A stretch of DNA of 64,000 bases from Haladaptatus cibarius D43. GTDB taxonomy: Archaea > Halobacteriota > Halobacteria > Halobacteriales > Haladaptataceae. The stretch lies in NCBI RefSeq assembly GCF_000710615.1, contig NZ_JDTH01000002.1:488082-552081 (forward strand), read 5' to 3'. Below the pieces are notes generated by a model. The model was not told where the DNA came from and did not search any database. It was given only the letters and a program-made list of their open reading frames with translations. The position numbers and the translations under genes are program-made. Below are positions 42,255-51,209 of this stretch, piece after piece. The first letter of the stretch is position 1. Every line of letters starts with the position of its first letter.

Positions 42255-42683
42255 CTATCGCAGGTGACCGATGTGGTCGTCCATCTCGCGCGCAAGCGGA
42301 ATCGAACCGGGACGAATCCAAAAGTAGTCGTAGACGACCCCCTCGTCCTCGCCATCTCCGGTGACCGTGTGTCGCCACTGGTCGCGGGATTCCTTCGCGA
42401 TGAGGTGGAAGAAATGACGACGATACGCTTTTGGCTTCTCGTGGTGTTGCCACACGTCCGTCGTCAGGGGTCGTACTGACTCGAACCCCGTCAGACCGCT
42501 TTCTTCCTTCACTTCCCGAACGACCGCCTCGCGCGGCGACTCCCCGTCCTCGATACCCCCTTTCGGAATCTGCACGCCTCCCGCCGGGTTCGGATGCTCG
42601 AACACGAGCAGTTCGCGGGACTCCGCCCCATCGCGGGTGACGTAGGCGTAGGCTTTTTCCTCGGTAAACGTTGATTCGGTCAC
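42255..42683 (-). CDS. NUDIX hydrolase
   Basis: 142 residues with a full Nudix box (GGIEDGESPREAVVREVKEESG), needed to bind Mg2+ and cut a nucleoside diphosphate linked to another group. The N-terminal part has the YAYVTRDGAESRELLVFEHPN strands. It belongs to the class with an acidic insertion (EDEGVVYDYFWIRPG) resembling MutT/diphosphoinositol-type enzymes. The substrate cannot be told from sequence. Confidence 0.88.
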   Translation of the reverse strand: MTESTFTEEKAYAYVTRDGAESRELLVFEHPNPAGGVQIPKGGIEDGESPREAVVREVKEESGLTGFESVRPLTTDVWQHHEKPKAYRRHFFHLIAKESRDQWRHTVTGDGEDEGVVYDYFWIRPGSIPLAREMDDHIGHLR

Positions 42684-42788
42684 GAGTACAATCGTTAGAT
42701 GAAGGGGAGGGGTGTAAGTGTCCCGGTCAGGATTTTTCGCTGAAATCGTCTTCGGCAGTCAGCTACACTACCCGAAAACCGTAAGAAA

Positions 42789-43640
42789 TTACGACAGGGG
42801 TCGGAACCAGACCGCCGCGAGCAGAAGCGCGAGGAAGACGTACGACCCGCGAATTAGAAGCATCGTGGCCAATTCCGGCCCGGTTCGGTGGGCGACGACG
42901 CCGACAACCGCGAAGGCCAGCACCGCGAGAACGGAACTTGGCGGAAACACGTTCGCCACGACGAATCCGAGGACACAGAGTAGGGAGCCCGCCATGAGCA
43001 AAAATGCCGTCGTCCGGGCGCGTTCGCGTCCGAGAACGACAGCCACGGTTCGTTTCGAAATGGAGCGGTCGTAGTCGTAATCCTGTGCGTCGTCGATGAC
43101 TTTCACACCGGAAAGGAGGACGAAAAAGACGCCAGCGAACGCGAGCGCAATCGGCGCGAGCGTTTGGGTCTGCGTGTAGAACCCGCCGAGGATGGCAAGC
43201 GCGATTCCGAGCGGGTAGCCTCCGGTTGCGGAAATCGGGTGCATGTCGAGTTGCGGCGCGTGAAGGTAGCCGATGAACCACCCCGGAAGCGTGATGAGTG
43301 CAGCACCGATTCCAACGATGGCCCAAAGCCCGGCGAGACAAAGAGTGAAAACCGCAGTCGCGGCGGCAAGGAGGAGTTTGCATCCTCGCTCTGTGAGTGG
43401 ATGGTCGTCGTCCTCACCGCGGACGTGAAAATCGACGTAGCCGTCCTTGACGTGGGCCGTATAGACTCCGGCGAAGATGGCTGTCATGTGGAGTGCACCC
43501 GTCAGGAGCGAGAACTGTCCGGCGAGCATGCTCCCGAACCACGACGCCGCGATGGGTGGAAGCATGAACACCGGATGAATCTGGGAGACGACGGCGCGGA
43601 GGGCGGGGACTGCGCCGTAGCCATGGCGCGAAATGGACAT
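42789..43640 (-). CDS. UbiA-family prenyltransferase-like membrane protein
   Basis: 283 residues with about eight transmembrane helices. A first acidic cluster (KDGYVDFHVRGEDDDHPLT, about 64-82) and a second (IDDAQDYDYDRSISKRT, about 184-200) are at the positions of the two Asp-rich, Mg2+-prenyl-diphosphate sites of UbiA enzymes, though the first is not a textbook NDxxDxxxD. It probably transfers an isoprenoid in lipid or quinone metabolism; the acceptor is unknown. Confidence 0.82.
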   Translation of the reverse strand: MSISRHGYGAVPALRAVVSQIHPVFMLPPIAASWFGSMLAGQFSLLTGALHMTAIFAGVYTAHVKDGYVDFHVRGEDDDHPLTERGCKLLLAAATAVFTLCLAGLWAIVGIGAALITLPGWFIGYLHAPQLDMHPISATGGYPLGIALAILGGFYTQTQTLAPIALAFAGVFFVLLSGVKVIDDAQDYDYDRSISKRTVAVVLGRERARTTAFLLMAGSLLCVLGFVVANVFPPSSVLAVLAFAVVGVVAHRTGPELATMLLIRGSYVFLALLLAAVWFRPLS

Positions 43641-43722
43641 GGCATCAAATCACGGGGGCAAAGAAGATAAAATCTCAGGTCAGTTGAAATACGTAGTCAA
43701 AAAACAGCTCGCCGATTGCCGA

Positions 43723-44844
43723 TTATCGAACCGCGTTCGCCGCCTCGTCCATGATTTCGAGAGCCTCCTTGATTTCCTCAACGCCGGTTGCGTAGGAGAT
43801 GCGGGCGTAGCCAGCGCCGTTTTCGCCGAAGGCTTCGCCGGGGACGACGACGACGCCGCGGGAAAGCACTTCGTCAATCCACCCCTCGGGCACTTTCGGC
43901 ATGGCGTAAAAAGCTCCGGACGGCGTCGGCGTTTCGAGGCCGATGTCGGACAGGCCGTCGAGAAGCACGTCCCGGCGTTCCTCGAACGAGGACACCATCT
44001 CCTGCACCGGGTCTTGTGGCCCGGAAAGCGCACCTTTCGCGGCGAACTGTGCCGGGGCGCTCGCGCAGGCTTGGACGTACTGGTGAACCCGGAGCATACG
44101 CTCGATTCGGCGTTCGCTTCCGGCGACCCAGCCGAGTCGCCAGCCGGTCATCGAGTAGGTTTTCGAGCAGGCGTTGACGATGACGACGTTGTCCGATTCC
44201 GCGAACTCCATCGGCGAGTGGTGGTCACCGTCGAAGACGATGTGTTCGTACACTTCGTCCGTAATACAGAGTACGTCGTGTTCGTCCGCGATGCGGGCGA
44301 ACTCACGGATGTCTTCCTCAGGCGAAACTGCGCCGGTCGGATTGCCGGGACTGTTCACGACGAACGCCGCGGTGTCGTCCGTAATCGCGTCCTCGACATC
44401 TGCGGGGTCGAGTGTGAGGTCTTCACGGACTGCCACTGGTTTCGGCGTCCCGCCAGCGATGTGCGTGAGGGCGTCGTAGGCGACGAATCCGGGGTCGGGG
44501 AAGATGACCTCTTCTCCCTGATTTACGTGGGCCTCCATGACGAGGTGGAGGGCTTCGCTCCCGCCCGCGGTGGCGATGATGTTCTCCGGCGGAACGTCGA
44601 GGTCGTTGTCGCGCTCGTGCTTCGCGCTGATGGCCTCTCGGAGTTCTACAATGCCTTTGTTCGATGTGTAGGCGTCCGTCGCGCCGGATTCGATGGCGTC
44701 GAGTGCGGCCTGTCGTGCGTGCGCTGGAGTTGGAAAGTCTGGTTGGCCGATGCCGAGGTTGATGGCGTCATCACCTGCGGCTTCGAACACTTTCCGAATC
44801 CCGCTAATCGATACGTGTTCGACCCTATCCGAAAAGCCGGTCAT
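43723..44844 (-). CDS. class I/II pyridoxal-phosphate aminotransferase
   Basis: 373 residues. The PLP lysine is in NACSKTYSMTGWRLGW (about 231-246). IGQPDFPTPAHARQAALDAI, NSPGNPTGAV and ITDEVYEHIVFDGDHHS are the other fold-type I landmarks, and a C-terminal Arg (ARISYATG) binds the substrate carboxylate. It resembles aspartate/aromatic aminotransferases of archaea (AspC-like). The exact amino donor is not determinable. Confidence 0.92.
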   Translation of the reverse strand: MTGFSDRVEHVSISGIRKVFEAAGDDAINLGIGQPDFPTPAHARQAALDAIESGATDAYTSNKGIVELREAISAKHERDNDLDVPPENIIATAGGSEALHLVMEAHVNQGEEVIFPDPGFVAYDALTHIAGGTPKPVAVREDLTLDPADVEDAITDDTAAFVVNSPGNPTGAVSPEEDIREFARIADEHDVLCITDEVYEHIVFDGDHHSPMEFAESDNVVIVNACSKTYSMTGWRLGWVAGSERRIERMLRVHQYVQACASAPAQFAAKGALSGPQDPVQEMVSSFEERRDVLLDGLSDIGLETPTPSGAFYAMPKVPEGWIDEVLSRGVVVVPGEAFGENGAGYARISYATGVEEIKEALEIMDEAANAVR

Positions 44845-44910
44845 ACGCCCGAAACCACGGAGCGGGGGGCGATAATTCTTCTCCTCGGCTACTCGACAGC
44901 CGTGTTCGTT

Positions 44911-45060
44911 TTATTCGACCTGTGCACGAAGGGATTCGAGGTGGTCGTCAAGGACGGAAAGAGCGGCGTCAGCGTCCATGTAGCCGTTTTCGTACTCTGA
45001 ATACACTTTGTCAACATCGCGGAGAAATTGGGTCAAATCAACGTTGTCGGATTCACTCAT
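44911..45060 (-). CDS. 49-residue acidic helical protein
   Basis: ATG 45060 to the stop at 44911: MSESDNVDLTQFLRDVDKV, then YSEYENGYMDADAALSVLDDHLESLRAQV, an amphipathic helix with heptad spacing. Acidic, in line with the host proteome. No family recognised. Its upstream extension to 45141 is rich in Asn and Arg and is rejected. It lies in front of the AT-rich promoter region (45061-45210) of the divergent M23 peptidase. Confidence 0.55.
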   Translation of the reverse strand: MSESDNVDLTQFLRDVDKVYSEYENGYMDADAALSVLDDHLESLRAQVE

Positions 45061-45210
45061 ATTCGACCGAAGGCACTTCGAACGCAAAAACGTCCTGTTT
45101 GCATACTGAGAGTGGTTATCCGAATATAAATTAAATACCACAACTCTACCTTAAATAATATATCTACTATAATAAATCTTAATAGCGACTAGCAGAGTTT
45201 TCCATATGCG

Positions 45211-45966
45211 ATGTCAGAAAAATTCAATCGACGGTCGATACTCAAATCGCTCGGAACCGCGGCAACCGCCGGAACCGCAACGGTCGCACTGAGCGGTTCG
45301 GCGAGTGCGTTTACAATGGACGAACGCGTTGAAGTCACGGCGAGTGCACTGAACACGCGGGAACAGCCCGGAACCGACCAGCCAGTCGTCGCTACGCTGA
45401 ACAACGGCGAAGTCGGCGAAATCATGAATGGCCCGACCACGAAAGACGGCTACACGTGGTGGGGTGTCCACTGGCTCGACCGCAATGTGTGGGGCTGGTC
45501 GGTTGAGCAGTACCTTCAGTCCACGTCCGGCGGCGGCGGCGGTGCGGACTTCGATTGGCCAATTACCGGCTACATCACCTCGCCGTATTCGTCGCCATCT
45601 CGACCGGGCCACCTCGCGGTGGACTTCGGAGCCAACCAGAACGTCGGCGAGCCGATTTACGCGGCCCGCGATGGTGTGGTTGACATCCGAGACTACCAAG
45701 CCAGCGGCTGTGGCAACTACCTCAAACTCGGCCACGAAAACGGTTATCAGACGATGTACTGTCATCTGAACAGTTTCGACGTTGTGCAGGGCGAAAGCGT
45801 CTCGCGCGGCCAGAAAATCGGTGGCATGGGCGACACCGGCAATTCCACCGCGCCACACCTCCACTTCACCATCGAGCAAAACCGCAACCACCTTTCGATT
45901 CCGGGTAACGACGGCGACAACGTCACCGCAGGCACCGCAATTCCGAAGGACTACTCCGGAATCTGA
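45211..45966 (+). CDS. Tat-exported M23-family metallopeptidase with SH3-like domain
   Basis: 251 residues: a twin-arginine signal (NRRSILKSLG, then TATVALSGSASA), a bacterial-type SH3 domain (about 38-103: VTASALNTREQPGTDQPVVATLNNGEVGEI), a Gly-rich linker, and an M23/LytM peptidase domain. The zinc and catalytic residues are all there: H134 and D138 (HLAVD), H185 (YCHLN), H216 and H218 (HLH). M23 enzymes cut peptide bridges in bacterial cell walls. Haloarchaea have no peptidoglycan, so the likely targets are other cells. Confidence 0.9.
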   Translation: MSEKFNRRSILKSLGTAATAGTATVALSGSASAFTMDERVEVTASALNTREQPGTDQPVVATLNNGEVGEIMNGPTTKDGYTWWGVHWLDRNVWGWSVEQYLQSTSGGGGGADFDWPITGYITSPYSSPSRPGHLAVDFGANQNVGEPIYAARDGVVDIRDYQASGCGNYLKLGHENGYQTMYCHLNSFDVVQGESVSRGQKIGGMGDTGNSTAPHLHFTIEQNRNHLSIPGNDGDNVTAGTAIPKDYSGI

Positions 45967-46132
45967 AATCGACGCAGTCGCAGGCACCGAAAACTACCAG
46001 TCGTTTTTTACGCGTCGAAATCGGGTGATTGTGTAGTCGCTGAAGTCGACGAGCGAAACGGTAATTATCGGAATGGACACAACCGCCAGCGGCCAGCAGT
46101 TCTCCGCGAGTGAGGAGTGCTTTTGGTGCAGA

Positions 46133-46174
46133 TTTTGCCAGCGAGCGGGCCAATAGCGCGCTCGCGCGGCAAAA
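46133..46174 (-). terminator. GC-rich hairpin next to the PAC2-family gene
   Basis: TTTTGCC (46133-46139) with GCGAGCG (46141-46147) pairs with CGCTCGC (46159-46165) and GGCAAAA (46168-46174): a 14-bp interrupted stem with an 11-base loop. On the leftward strand it follows the stop of the PAC2 gene by four bases and ends in a run of As and Ts, so it may terminate it. The surrounding spacer (45967-46178) also has an open frame on the leftward strand (ends near 45997, reading ...DFSDYTITRFRRVKNDW) that I do not call a gene. Confidence 0.5.
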
Positions 46175-46178
46175 GGTG

Positions 46179-46925
46179 CTATTGGAACATCCGCAGTGGT
46201 TGTGCCTGCGAACTCTCTTCGGATTCGGCCTGTTGCATGCGCTGGGCGAGTTGTTCTTTCTGTTCGCGGATGTCTTCTGCCCGCTCCACGAGGTCGTCGG
46301 TGTCCACATCGATATCCGTAATCGGGGCGATACCGTCCTTGATGAGGACTTGGGCCGCCGCCGGGTCGGGGAACTGCGGGTCGGACTGGACGATGAGGCC
46401 GATTGCGTCGAGTCCGAGTTTTCCCGCGCGGTGCAAAAGCGCGCCGGTCGGCCCGCTGACCGCACCCGTTTCGTTCGGGAAGTCGATTCCGCGGTCGTCC
46501 AGTAGGTCTCCCATATCACCAGTCGAAACGCCGTACAGTTCGGGAACCGTCCCGGCCTCTTTCTGGTGTGGAAGGCCGCTCAGATAGAGCGGCGTCGCGT
46601 CTTTCGACTGAATCCACGAGGAAACGCATTTCGCAAACTGCGGCGACCCGTCGGCAGACACGGGCACGTCGCTTTTGAGCGCGACCAGGTTCCGCTCCTC
46701 GTCGGCGTACAGTCGAACGGGAGGCAGAAGTTCGCGGTCGTCGCCGTCGTACACCGCGATTTCCGGAATCCCGTCGCAGTCGATGCCCGCGTAGTAGGTC
46801 ATGTCGAACTCCTCTACGATGTGGTCGGTGGCGATTTTTCCGACCAATCCGAGTCCCGGAAGGCCCTCGATCAGTGTCGGCGCGTCGAGTTCGATGTCCT
46901 CCGCAACCACGGTGATATTGCTCAT
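46179..46925 (-). CDS. PAC2-family (proteasome-assembly-chaperone-like) protein
   Basis: 248 residues. N-terminal IEGLPGLGLVGKIATDHIVEEF and the C-terminal coiled tail (LVERAEDIREQKEQLAQRMQQAESEE) mark the archaeal PAC2/PbaB-like family (COG1938), suggested to chaperone proteasome assembly. The long spacing from the proteasome-activating ATPase gene (17 kb) shows no operon link. Start at ATG 46925, no signal peptide. Confidence 0.87.
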   Translation of the reverse strand: MSNITVVAEDIELDAPTLIEGLPGLGLVGKIATDHIVEEFDMTYYAGIDCDGIPEIAVYDGDDRELLPPVRLYADEERNLVALKSDVPVSADGSPQFAKCVSSWIQSKDATPLYLSGLPHQKEAGTVPELYGVSTGDMGDLLDDRGIDFPNETGAVSGPTGALLHRAGKLGLDAIGLIVQSDPQFPDPAAAQVLIKDGIAPITDIDVDTDDLVERAEDIREQKEQLAQRMQQAESEESSQAQPLRMFQ

Positions 46926-47033
46926 ACATCACAGTTCGGGCGGCTTCAACTTAAAAAGGAGGGAGTGTTCAGTTATCGAACCCGTCACGTCGCTCCGAAA
47001 CCCACAAACACCTCTCGCACGCAGTGACGAGTA

Positions 47034-47939
47034 ATGGACGCACTGGAGCGATACGAACCCATCATCGACGACTTCGAGGCGTTTCGCGCCGCCTGCGAAC
47101 GCCCGCTCCCGTCGGTCGTTCGGGTGAACGAAATCAAAGCGACCCGCAAGCAGGTGACCGAGGCGTTCGACGCCGAGGGGGTCGCGTGGGAATCGCGCGA
47201 CTGGAACGAGAACGTGCTGAAAATCGACAGCAGTCCCGGAAACACGTGGCCGTCCTTCCACGGCTGGACGCACGGACAGGAGGAAGTCTCTTCCATCTCG
47301 GCGTTCGCGCTCGACCCGGAACCCGGCGAGCGCGTCCTCGACTCCTGTGCCGCGCCCGGGAGCAAGACGACGCAACTCGGCGCGTTGATGGACGACGATG
47401 GACTCATCGTCGCCAACGACAGCAATCTCGGACGGCTGTCCGCGCTTCGATTCAACACCGAACGACTCGGAGTTACCTGCGTCGCCGTGACAAATCAGGA
47501 CGCGCGCAACTTCTCGCTCAAACCGTTCGGCATCGAGGCGTTCGACTCGACACTCGTTGACGTTCCGTGTTCCTGTGAAGGGACGATCCGAAAGAATCCG
47601 ACCGCGTTGGACGATTGGAGCCTCGATCACATCGAAGGCGTCGCGGGCGTGCAGAGGGGAATCCTTCGCCGGGCGATTCAAGCCACGAAAGAAGGCGGCA
47701 GCGTCGTCTACTCCACCTGTACCTTCGCGCCCGAGGAAAACGAAGCCGTTCTGGACTACGTTCTCAAACGCGAAGACTGCCGATTGGTCGAGTACGACAT
47801 TGGTCTTCAATCTGAACCCGGACTCACCGAATGGCAGGGCGACGAATACGACGACAGCATCCGGAAGGCAAAACGGTTCTATCCGCACCACAACGACACT
47901 GGCGGGTTCTTCTGCGCGAAACTGGAGGTTGGAACATGA
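47034..47939 (+). CDS. m5C RNA methyltransferase (NOL1/NOP2/Sun family)
   Basis: 301 residues. AdoMet fold with motif I (VLDSCAAPGSKTTQLGALM), and two catalytic cysteines: DVPCSCEGT (motif IV) and YSTCTF (motif VI). It methylates C5 of cytosine in tRNA or rRNA. No PUA domain is attached; the next gene, overlapping it by four bases (ATGA), encodes one. Confidence 0.92.
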   Translation: MDALERYEPIIDDFEAFRAACERPLPSVVRVNEIKATRKQVTEAFDAEGVAWESRDWNENVLKIDSSPGNTWPSFHGWTHGQEEVSSISAFALDPEPGERVLDSCAAPGSKTTQLGALMDDDGLIVANDSNLGRLSALRFNTERLGVTCVAVTNQDARNFSLKPFGIEAFDSTLVDVPCSCEGTIRKNPTALDDWSLDHIEGVAGVQRGILRRAIQATKEGGSVVYSTCTFAPEENEAVLDYVLKREDCRLVEYDIGLQSEPGLTEWQGDEYDDSIRKAKRFYPHHNDTGGFFCAKLEVGT

Positions 47940-48454
47940 GCGAGCAATCGACAAAAACGAACGACGGCCAGCGCTTCGATCGCCTTCCCGCGACTGCCGA
48001 GGAACGCGACGTCGCCGGGCGTGCGACACGAGAGGAGATCATCGACTGGTGGGAAGACCGATTTGGAGTCGCACCCGAGACGTTCGAGAGCTACTCGTTT
48101 TGGGAGAAGGGTAAGGGGAAAATCTGGATTCTCCGCGGTGACCTCGATTCGCCGGTCCACATCGAAGCCCTCGGGATGACGTTCCTCCGTACTCGACAGC
48201 GACACTGGAAACCGACGACGAACGCGGCCCAGCGGTTCGGCGGATTCGCCAACAAAAACGTCATCGAACTGGACGACGAGCAAGCGAGTCGGTTCGTGCG
48301 CGGAGACGACCAAGAACTCGATTGGGGCGGCGACTGGGGCTACCTCATCGTGAGCCACGAAATCACGGGCGGGCGGGAACCGCTCGGCGTCGGGTCGTAT
48401 CTCCACGGAGAACTCCAGTCGCTCGTTCCGAAAGGGCGACAGCGCGACCTGTAG
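47936..48454 (+). CDS. separate PUA-like RNA-binding protein, partner of the m5C methyltransferase
   Basis: 172 residues. Reads EKGKGKIWILRGDLDSPVHIEALGMTFLRTRQRHWKPT at the middle and GVGSYLHGELQSLVPKGRQ at the end, a pattern that matches the C-terminal RNA-binding PUA-like domain found fused to RsmF-type methyltransferases. Here it is a separate gene overlapping the methyltransferase gene, so the enzyme is probably a two-subunit form. RNA positioning is the expected role. Confidence 0.72.
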   Translation: MSEQSTKTNDGQRFDRLPATAEERDVAGRATREEIIDWWEDRFGVAPETFESYSFWEKGKGKIWILRGDLDSPVHIEALGMTFLRTRQRHWKPTTNAAQRFGGFANKNVIELDDEQASRFVRGDDQELDWGGDWGYLIVSHEITGGREPLGVGSYLHGELQSLVPKGRQRDL

Positions 48455-48487
48455 CGGAGTAGCTCAAACGACCAAAGTCGGTCGTTC

Positions 48488-49990
48488 CTAACCGCTTCGC
48501 CGAACAGTTCCGCCGCTCAGTCCTTCCCACTCGACCGCGTAGCCGAGTTCGGAAAGAACTGCACTTGCGTCCTCGATTCCGGATTCGCCGAGAAGTTTTT
48601 CGACCTCCGAGTACGCCATCCCGTCCTCGATTTCGTCCCGCAGTTCGGCGAGAATCGCGGGACGAATCAGCGTCCGACCGACTCGGTCGTGTTCTGGAAA
48701 CGCCTTGTCCTCGATGGCGTCCTCGCTGACGCCGTGCTTGTCGGCGAGGTCAGCGAGTGAAATCGCGTCCTCGCCCGGAACGATTTCGTCCGGAAGCGAC
48801 TCCGCGCTCTCGGCCACCAACTCGTCTTCGTAGCGTCTGAGCGCGGCGCGAACGTCTTTGACGCGAATCCGACCAGAATAGGGTATCGCGCGATGGTCAC
48901 GGGCCGTGATTTCCTCGCCCACTCCGAGTGATTCGTCCACGGCGACGAGCAGTTCGTCTTCGACGGTGTCGAGTTGCGACAGTTTCTTTTCGACGTACTC
49001 CGGTGTCCAGAAGCCCATGATTTCGAAGAAAACGCGGAAATCGGCGTGTCGGTAGTCGAACGCGAAATCGGGAATCATCACTTTCGCGCCCGCCTTCAGC
49101 GGTTCCGGTTCGCGCACGAGGTTCCAGTCCAACCCGAGCGCGGCGAATCGCGCGGCGAACTCGCGTTCCACATCGCTGTCGAACGAAACGTCGCCGATTG
49201 GTTCCGAACCCGGCGGCCGAACCGGGTCGCAATCGGAGAGGGTGAGGTTGCGCTTGGTTCCGGAATCGTCGATGGTCGCAGTGAGGCGCCATTCGGCCGC
49301 TTTGACGATGGTTCGGAGCAGGCGCGCAAATCGCGTTCCGTACCGTCGTGTGGCGCGAAAGAGCGCGTCTGGGCCAGTGACGACAACTTCCCGCCCTCGG
49401 TCTGTTTTGCGGATTTCGTACATCAGCCGAAGTCGCTTGACGGCGGAGACGAGCGCTTTCGGATCGGAACTCCGAACGCGGAGTTCCGTCGCGTCGAACA
49501 GCGCGGTTTGGGCGAGCGAGAGGTTGTACTGAGCGACCAGTTCGTCGGGCTTCCAGCGCGAGTCGAAGGAGGCCAAGATTTGGCGTTTCTCCAAATCGGC
49601 GTACAGCGAGTTTTCGATGTCGTCCGGCGTTACGTCGAGTCGGTCTGCAGCGCGCTTGAGTGCGGTTTTGCGGTCGGAGTCGCGTGCGACTCCGACCGCC
49701 TCGGCTTCCTCGAAAGCGACGTTTCGAGCGTGTTCCGGAAGAATGGATGCCCGCGGTTCGAACGTCGATTCGCGTTCGAGCAGTTTGGCGAACCCCCGAA
49801 CGAGTTTGAAATGCGGTGCGTCGGGTTCGAGGTCGGCGAGGGCCGACCGGAGTACAGAACGCGGTTCGCCGACGTGGCCTTGGTACGTTCCGAGGACGCG
49901 CGCGGCGAGCGGGCGGTGTTCTCGTCCGGCGAACTGCGGATGGTAGCCTCCTCCGGCGCGAGACACCCGGAGCAGGTCTTTCGTGAGCAC
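48488..49990 (-). CDS. Bax1/DUF790 nuclease, partner of XPB helicase
   Basis: 500 residues from GTG 49990 (reads VLTKDLLRVSRAGGGYHPQF, the family's usual start). DUF790 proteins bind and activate XPB; the C-terminal half has a PD-(D/E)xK-like pattern (PDFAFDYR, FFEIMGFW) of a structure-specific nuclease. The C-terminal 100 residues have helix-turn-helix-like repeats (SLADLADKHGVSEDAIED). XPB is encoded 1.2 kb upstream on the same strand, with two small genes between. Confidence 0.88.
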   Translation of the reverse strand: MLTKDLLRVSRAGGGYHPQFAGREHRPLAARVLGTYQGHVGEPRSVLRSALADLEPDAPHFKLVRGFAKLLERESTFEPRASILPEHARNVAFEEAEAVGVARDSDRKTALKRAADRLDVTPDDIENSLYADLEKRQILASFDSRWKPDELVAQYNLSLAQTALFDATELRVRSSDPKALVSAVKRLRLMYEIRKTDRGREVVVTGPDALFRATRRYGTRFARLLRTIVKAAEWRLTATIDDSGTKRNLTLSDCDPVRPPGSEPIGDVSFDSDVEREFAARFAALGLDWNLVREPEPLKAGAKVMIPDFAFDYRHADFRVFFEIMGFWTPEYVEKKLSQLDTVEDELLVAVDESLGVGEEITARDHRAIPYSGRIRVKDVRAALRRYEDELVAESAESLPDEIVPGEDAISLADLADKHGVSEDAIEDKAFPEHDRVGRTLIRPAILAELRDEIEDGMAYSEVEKLLGESGIEDASAVLSELGYAVEWEGLSGGTVRRSG

Positions 49991-50068
49991 GATTCGACGT
50001 AGGGAAGGAACGTACAAAAGCCGTCGGAATGAGAAGATTCATTCCGCGTGGCCCAATGGGTGTGGAGT

Positions 50069-50455
50069 ATGCGCAGACGAAATGCCCTCCAGCAGTTCGG
50101 TTTGGTTGCCGCCCTCGCTTCGACCGGCGGTTGTGCTTCTATTCTCGGTGGTGGGAGCGAGTCGGACGACGGCGACAGAGCGCGCTCGGGCGATTTGGAG
50201 ACAATCGGCATCGACAGCATCGTCGAAGGCGACAACGGAAATCTCGTCGTCGTCGTCAACATCGAGAATCACGGCGATAGTCAGTCCTCAGCAAAGCTCA
50301 ATGTGGCCGCCACCATCGGCGAGACAGTACACGAAAAGACGCCGGAAGTGACCGTTCCGGGCGGTCAAACGAAAGGCGTCCGAATCCCGTTCGAAGTCGA
50401 GTATTCGAAGTACGAGGAGGCGTCGCGGACGAGCATCGACCTCGACTTGAAATAA
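50069..50455 (+). CDS. small Tat-type lipoprotein, FxLYD-like beta-sandwich
   Basis: 128 residues from ATG 50069. Signal MRRRNALQQFGLVAALAST with a lipobox GGC, then a linker (GGGSESDDGDRARS) and a single beta-sandwich domain (LVVVVNIENHGDSQSSAKLNVAATI, KTPEVTVPGGQTKGVRIPFEV), like FxLYD or CARDB-type domains. Membrane-anchored, function unknown. It is embedded on the opposite strand between the Bax1 and XPB genes. Confidence 0.72.
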   Translation: MRRRNALQQFGLVAALASTGGCASILGGGSESDDGDRARSGDLETIGIDSIVEGDNGNLVVVVNIENHGDSQSSAKLNVAATIGETVHEKTPEVTVPGGQTKGVRIPFEVEYSKYEEASRTSIDLDLK

Positions 50456-50980
50456 CTACAACACCATTCCCGCGACGAGTGCGATGACGATTATTTTTTT
50501 GACGATGATGACCGCGATGACGGTCTGTTTCATCGACAACGACCGTGCCCACGTGACGAATCGGCGCAGATAGCCCGGTGAGCGTGCGAGTTCTCGCGCG
50601 AGCAATTCGAGTTCCGTTCGGAACGTCTCGGTCACCGAGCCTTCCCCGTCGGTGTACGCAAGGGTGGAAATCGGAACCCAACCATGACCGGTGTACCGAA
50701 CCGTCAGCGACAGCCCTTCGAGGTGGCCGATCTGCGCGAACTCGAATCCGTGATCGTCCGTCAGCGATTCGAGTTTGCGCACGTCCCGGTCGTCGTCCAA
50801 CTCGTACACCAACCGTTTCGAATCGGTCGTCCAATCGAAGGCGAGCGTGAGGACGACCTGTTCGTTGCTCACGTACACGTGTTCGACGGTCGCCGTCTCA
50901 GTGTTGCCGTCCCGCTCTTTTTGCCTCGCGGTCAGCAGCTCGTACTTCTCGGTCATGGGGTCGGTGGATGCGTGGGCCAT
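50456..50980 (-). CDS. hypothetical protein with C-terminal membrane anchor
   Basis: 174 residues. A soluble beta-rich part (about 25-120: ATVEHVYVSNEQVVLTLAFDW...LTVRYTGHGWVPISTLAYTD) is followed by a basic helix and a transmembrane segment at the end (TVIAVIIVKKIIVIALVAGMVL), so the protein is probably tail-anchored with the domain in the cytosol. It converges on the lipoprotein gene. ATG 50956 is an alternative start. No family is recognised. Confidence 0.65.
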   Translation of the reverse strand: MAHASTDPMTEKYELLTARQKERDGNTETATVEHVYVSNEQVVLTLAFDWTTDSKRLVYELDDDRDVRKLESLTDDHGFEFAQIGHLEGLSLTVRYTGHGWVPISTLAYTDGEGSVTETFRTELELLARELARSPGYLRRFVTWARSLSMKQTVIAVIIVKKIIVIALVAGMVL

Positions 50981-51209
50981 CTGTCCGTTTTACCTCGTAT
51001 TGAAACCGTACTACCGCATATCGGAAGGGGGTTCCCCCGAAAGCCATGTCAGAGGGGAGGGGGGTCGCCCCCATTTGACGAAACGAACAGTCGGGTATTG
51101 AGTACTCACAAAATAGTATGGAAACTATGCAAACCATCCGGAGTACCGAAACCATCGGAAGTAGTGAAACGAAAGAAAGCAGGAAAGCAAGCAAATCGGA
51201 ACCCCAGCC

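Noticed and set aside
46000-46130. Leftward frame ending near 45997 (reads ...DFSDYTITRFRRVKNDW)
   Set aside because: The composition is partly gene-like and no start with a ribosome site is visible. It lies next to a GC-rich hairpin in what may be a repeated spacer, so it is not called a gene.
50898-51194. Leftward 98-codon frame between the tail-anchored protein and XPB
   Set aside because: Built from repetitive GAAAC/CCATC-type text, with no haloarchaeal composition, and it overlaps the start of the tail-anchored protein gene.
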